The notes under the pieces: generated by a model
The model's input: only the letters and a program-made list of their open reading frames with translations
Told to the model about the DNA's origin: nothing
Database searches by the model: none
Position numbers and translations under genes: made by a program
Source of the DNA: Strigops habroptila
Taxonomy: Eukaryota > Chordata > Aves > Psittaciformes > Psittacidae
Reading direction: 5' to 3'
Assembly: GCF_004027225.2 (NCBI RefSeq)
Contig: NC_044278.2
Coordinates: 9,920,001-9,984,000 of the forward strand
DNA: 64,000 nucleotides
Shown: positions 62,153-64,000 of the stretch, piece by piece
Layout of the letters: each line of letters starts with the position of its first letter
Numbering within the stretch: the first letter of the stretch is position 1

Positions 62153-64000
62153 CTGCAGGGAAAGGAGGATACATGGAGAAGTCAGGTTCCAGTCCACGAT
62201 GCCGAGGCAGGAACAAAGCTAACTGATAGAACACCACATCCACTACTCCAGTGATTCCCAACACTCTTTCCTGGTGCACTCTTTCCTGTCTAAAGGAGAC
62301 AGACTATAAGAACATGATATATTTAATCCAGGAGCATAGTTCTATAATAAATATTAGATAACGGAAAACTGCTGTTATGCATAAAGGCCTACATTAGGAA
62401 AGCAGAAAAAACAGGATTTGTAAAGTCAGTCATTATAACATAGAACCACAGAATGCCAGATTGGTTTGGGTTGGAAGGGACCTTAAAGCTCATCCAGTTC
62501 AACCCCCTGCCCCGGGCAGGGACACCTTCCACTAGAGCAGGTTGCTCCAAGCCCCTGTGTCCAACCTGGCCTTGAACACTGCCAGGGATGGGGCAGCCAC
62601 AGCTTCTCTGGGCACCCTGTGCCAGCGCCTCAGCACCCTCACAGGGAAGAGCTTCTGCCTAAGAGCTCATCTCAATATCCCTTCTGGCAGGTTAAAGCCA
62701 TTCCCCTTGTCCTGTCCCTACAGACCCTTGCCCAAAGCCCCTCTCCAGGTTTCTTGTAGCCCCTTTAGGCACTGGAGCTGCTCTAAGGTCTCCCCAGAGC
62801 CTTCTCTTCTCCAGGCTGAAAAAGCCCAAGGTATCCATCTGAGAACTCCATTCAGTAATGAAAAAATAGTACAGCAGCTGGTAAATAATGCCATTTAGTT
62901 ATTTCTATACAGGGATGTACAAATTAAAGTTCATTGAATGCTAATTCACTGAAAAGTGAGTCCATTTTAGTGCATCCATTTTATACATAGGGGACAGGAG
63001 ACACTTTGTACAGAGCCAAAGAACTAGTCTGAGACAGGACAGGGAGCGGTGAACAGCAGTCTTAACCCTCTGCCACACGTTCCTTGTTTTGCCTTCTGCA
63101 CTGTAATCTCAGTGTGGTCTGTCCAACACCTGGAAGGATGCTATACCTTGTGAATAATAAATGTTTGTAGGGCTCTGAATGAGCAATGTGAAGTTGATAG
63201 TCAGTTAATTTTCAATGTACTATGCTACTCACGCCCTAGGCATCACCAGATGCTCAACTGACAAAGCTGACAAAAACAATTCTCATTTTTCCATGCTTGT
63301 CTAATTAAAGCAAGATCTAGTGTCACTGCATTGACCTCAAGTCCAAGCTTGATTATTGTCACCTTTATACCTAATTTAAAAAAAAAACCCCAAAACCAGA
63401 AAGGTTGGGGAAAAGGCTCTTCAGAAACATAACATAAGCATGTCTGCTTCCCAAACCCACTCTCCAATACATAGGGAGTGCAAACAACAGTGTGTCTACG
63501 CAGCACCAAAACCATCCAATACATCATTCCCAGCAGCAGTCTCTACTGTCACTGCCACGTGTTTCTACAGCAGAGGCACTGCCCTGAAAAGCAATCAGCT
63601 GGCAGGGAAGGTCTGTATGCAAGGGGCAGCTTGTACCAAGTACTACACACAGCCATGAGGTAAAAACAACTGTGGGCCTCGCTCTGCTCAGAAGCTGGTC
63701 CTTTAACTTCTTTTTTGCACAAATGGAACATAAGAAGTTACATACAGAAGCCTTATAAGTAATGAAGCTAATGCTTCAACAGAGTTCTGTTGCCATTTCT
63801 AATGCAAAGATGTTAGCAATGCTCAGACAGCAGCTGTCCTCTAGCACACAATCACACAGCACAGGCACATCGGCCCCTGCACTCAAGGGCAGTTAACAGA
63901 GCAAAATCAAATTCTCAAAAATGAGGAAGTGGCAAACTGAAGGCTGTGCATCCCTAAATGTGATACTTCCATGTTTGTCCAGCATGATGGACTTCACACA
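62153..64000 (-). other. ING4: ING4 intron 1 (partial)
   Basis: From exon 2 to the window edge no MAAGMYLEHYLDS-coding exon is seen, so exon 1 and the promoter lie to the right. The stretch holds one CR1 copy and otherwise unremarkable sequence. Confidence 0.7.
62441..62826 (-). repeat. CR1 LINE, 3' part
   Basis: The plus strand reads GGTTTGGGTTGGAAGGGACC, CATCCAGTTCAACCCCCTGC, CCAAGCCCCTGTGTCCAACC, GGGGCAGCCACAGCTTCTCT, CCCCTTGTCCTGTCCCTACA and CTCTTCTCCAGGCTGAA, the reversed CR1 3' region, little diverged. It is the youngest-looking CR1 in the window. Confidence 0.93.

Overview
This is nuclear DNA from a bird. Spliced vertebrate genes sit in mostly non-coding DNA strewn with CR1 LINE fragments, and there is one avian ERVL-type LTR of the TguLTR5 kind. 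The gene order matches the human 12p13.31 block CHD4 - LPAR5 - ACRBP - ING4, all on the minus strand here, with one extra plus-strand gene that mammals lack, a Wnt4 paralogue (WNT4B).

Layout, left to right. (1) 1-14.4 kb has no recognisable coding exon. It holds a CpG island (about 4.44-5.66 kb) with thirteen same-strand copies of CATCCCATAATA, the binding motif reported for ZNF410, whose main known target is CHD4. This fits a CHD4 promoter or upstream enhancer, with the CHD4 body off the left edge. A ~220-bp tandem duplication (10.95-11.38 kb) and a second CpG island (13.8-14.35 kb) follow. (2) 14.4-31.4 kb holds LPAR5 (minus, 19.86-20.82 kb), a seven-helix lysophosphatidic acid receptor whose frame is broken by three single-base slips within about 110 bp. 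A solo-type LTR sits inside a CR1 just upstream of it, followed by further CR1 pieces. (3) 31.43-34.61 kb is WNT4B (plus), five coding exons, 348 codons, all phases agreeing. (4) 35.61-50.32 kb is ACRBP (minus), the proacrosin-binding protein of the sperm acrosome, ten coding exons, 517 codons, all phases agreeing. (5) 50.3-59 kb is intergenic, with CR1 scraps and a possible Harbinger transposase remnant. (6) 59.03-64 kb is ING4 (minus): exons 2-8 and the 3' UTR are present, and exon 1 lies beyond the right edge.

The genes are not an operon and do not act in one pathway. ING4 (HBO1 acetyltransferase subunit) and CHD4 (NuRD remodeller) are chromatin regulators; ACRBP is a sperm protein; LPAR5 and WNT4B are signalling genes. 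The strongest points for follow-up are the ZNF410-type array, the WNT4B gene in the CHD4 paralogon, and signs that this assembly keeps single-base homopolymer errors, which would also explain the broken LPAR5 frame.

Exon edges were set by hand from splice signals and by matching remembered human protein sequences. No database search was run.
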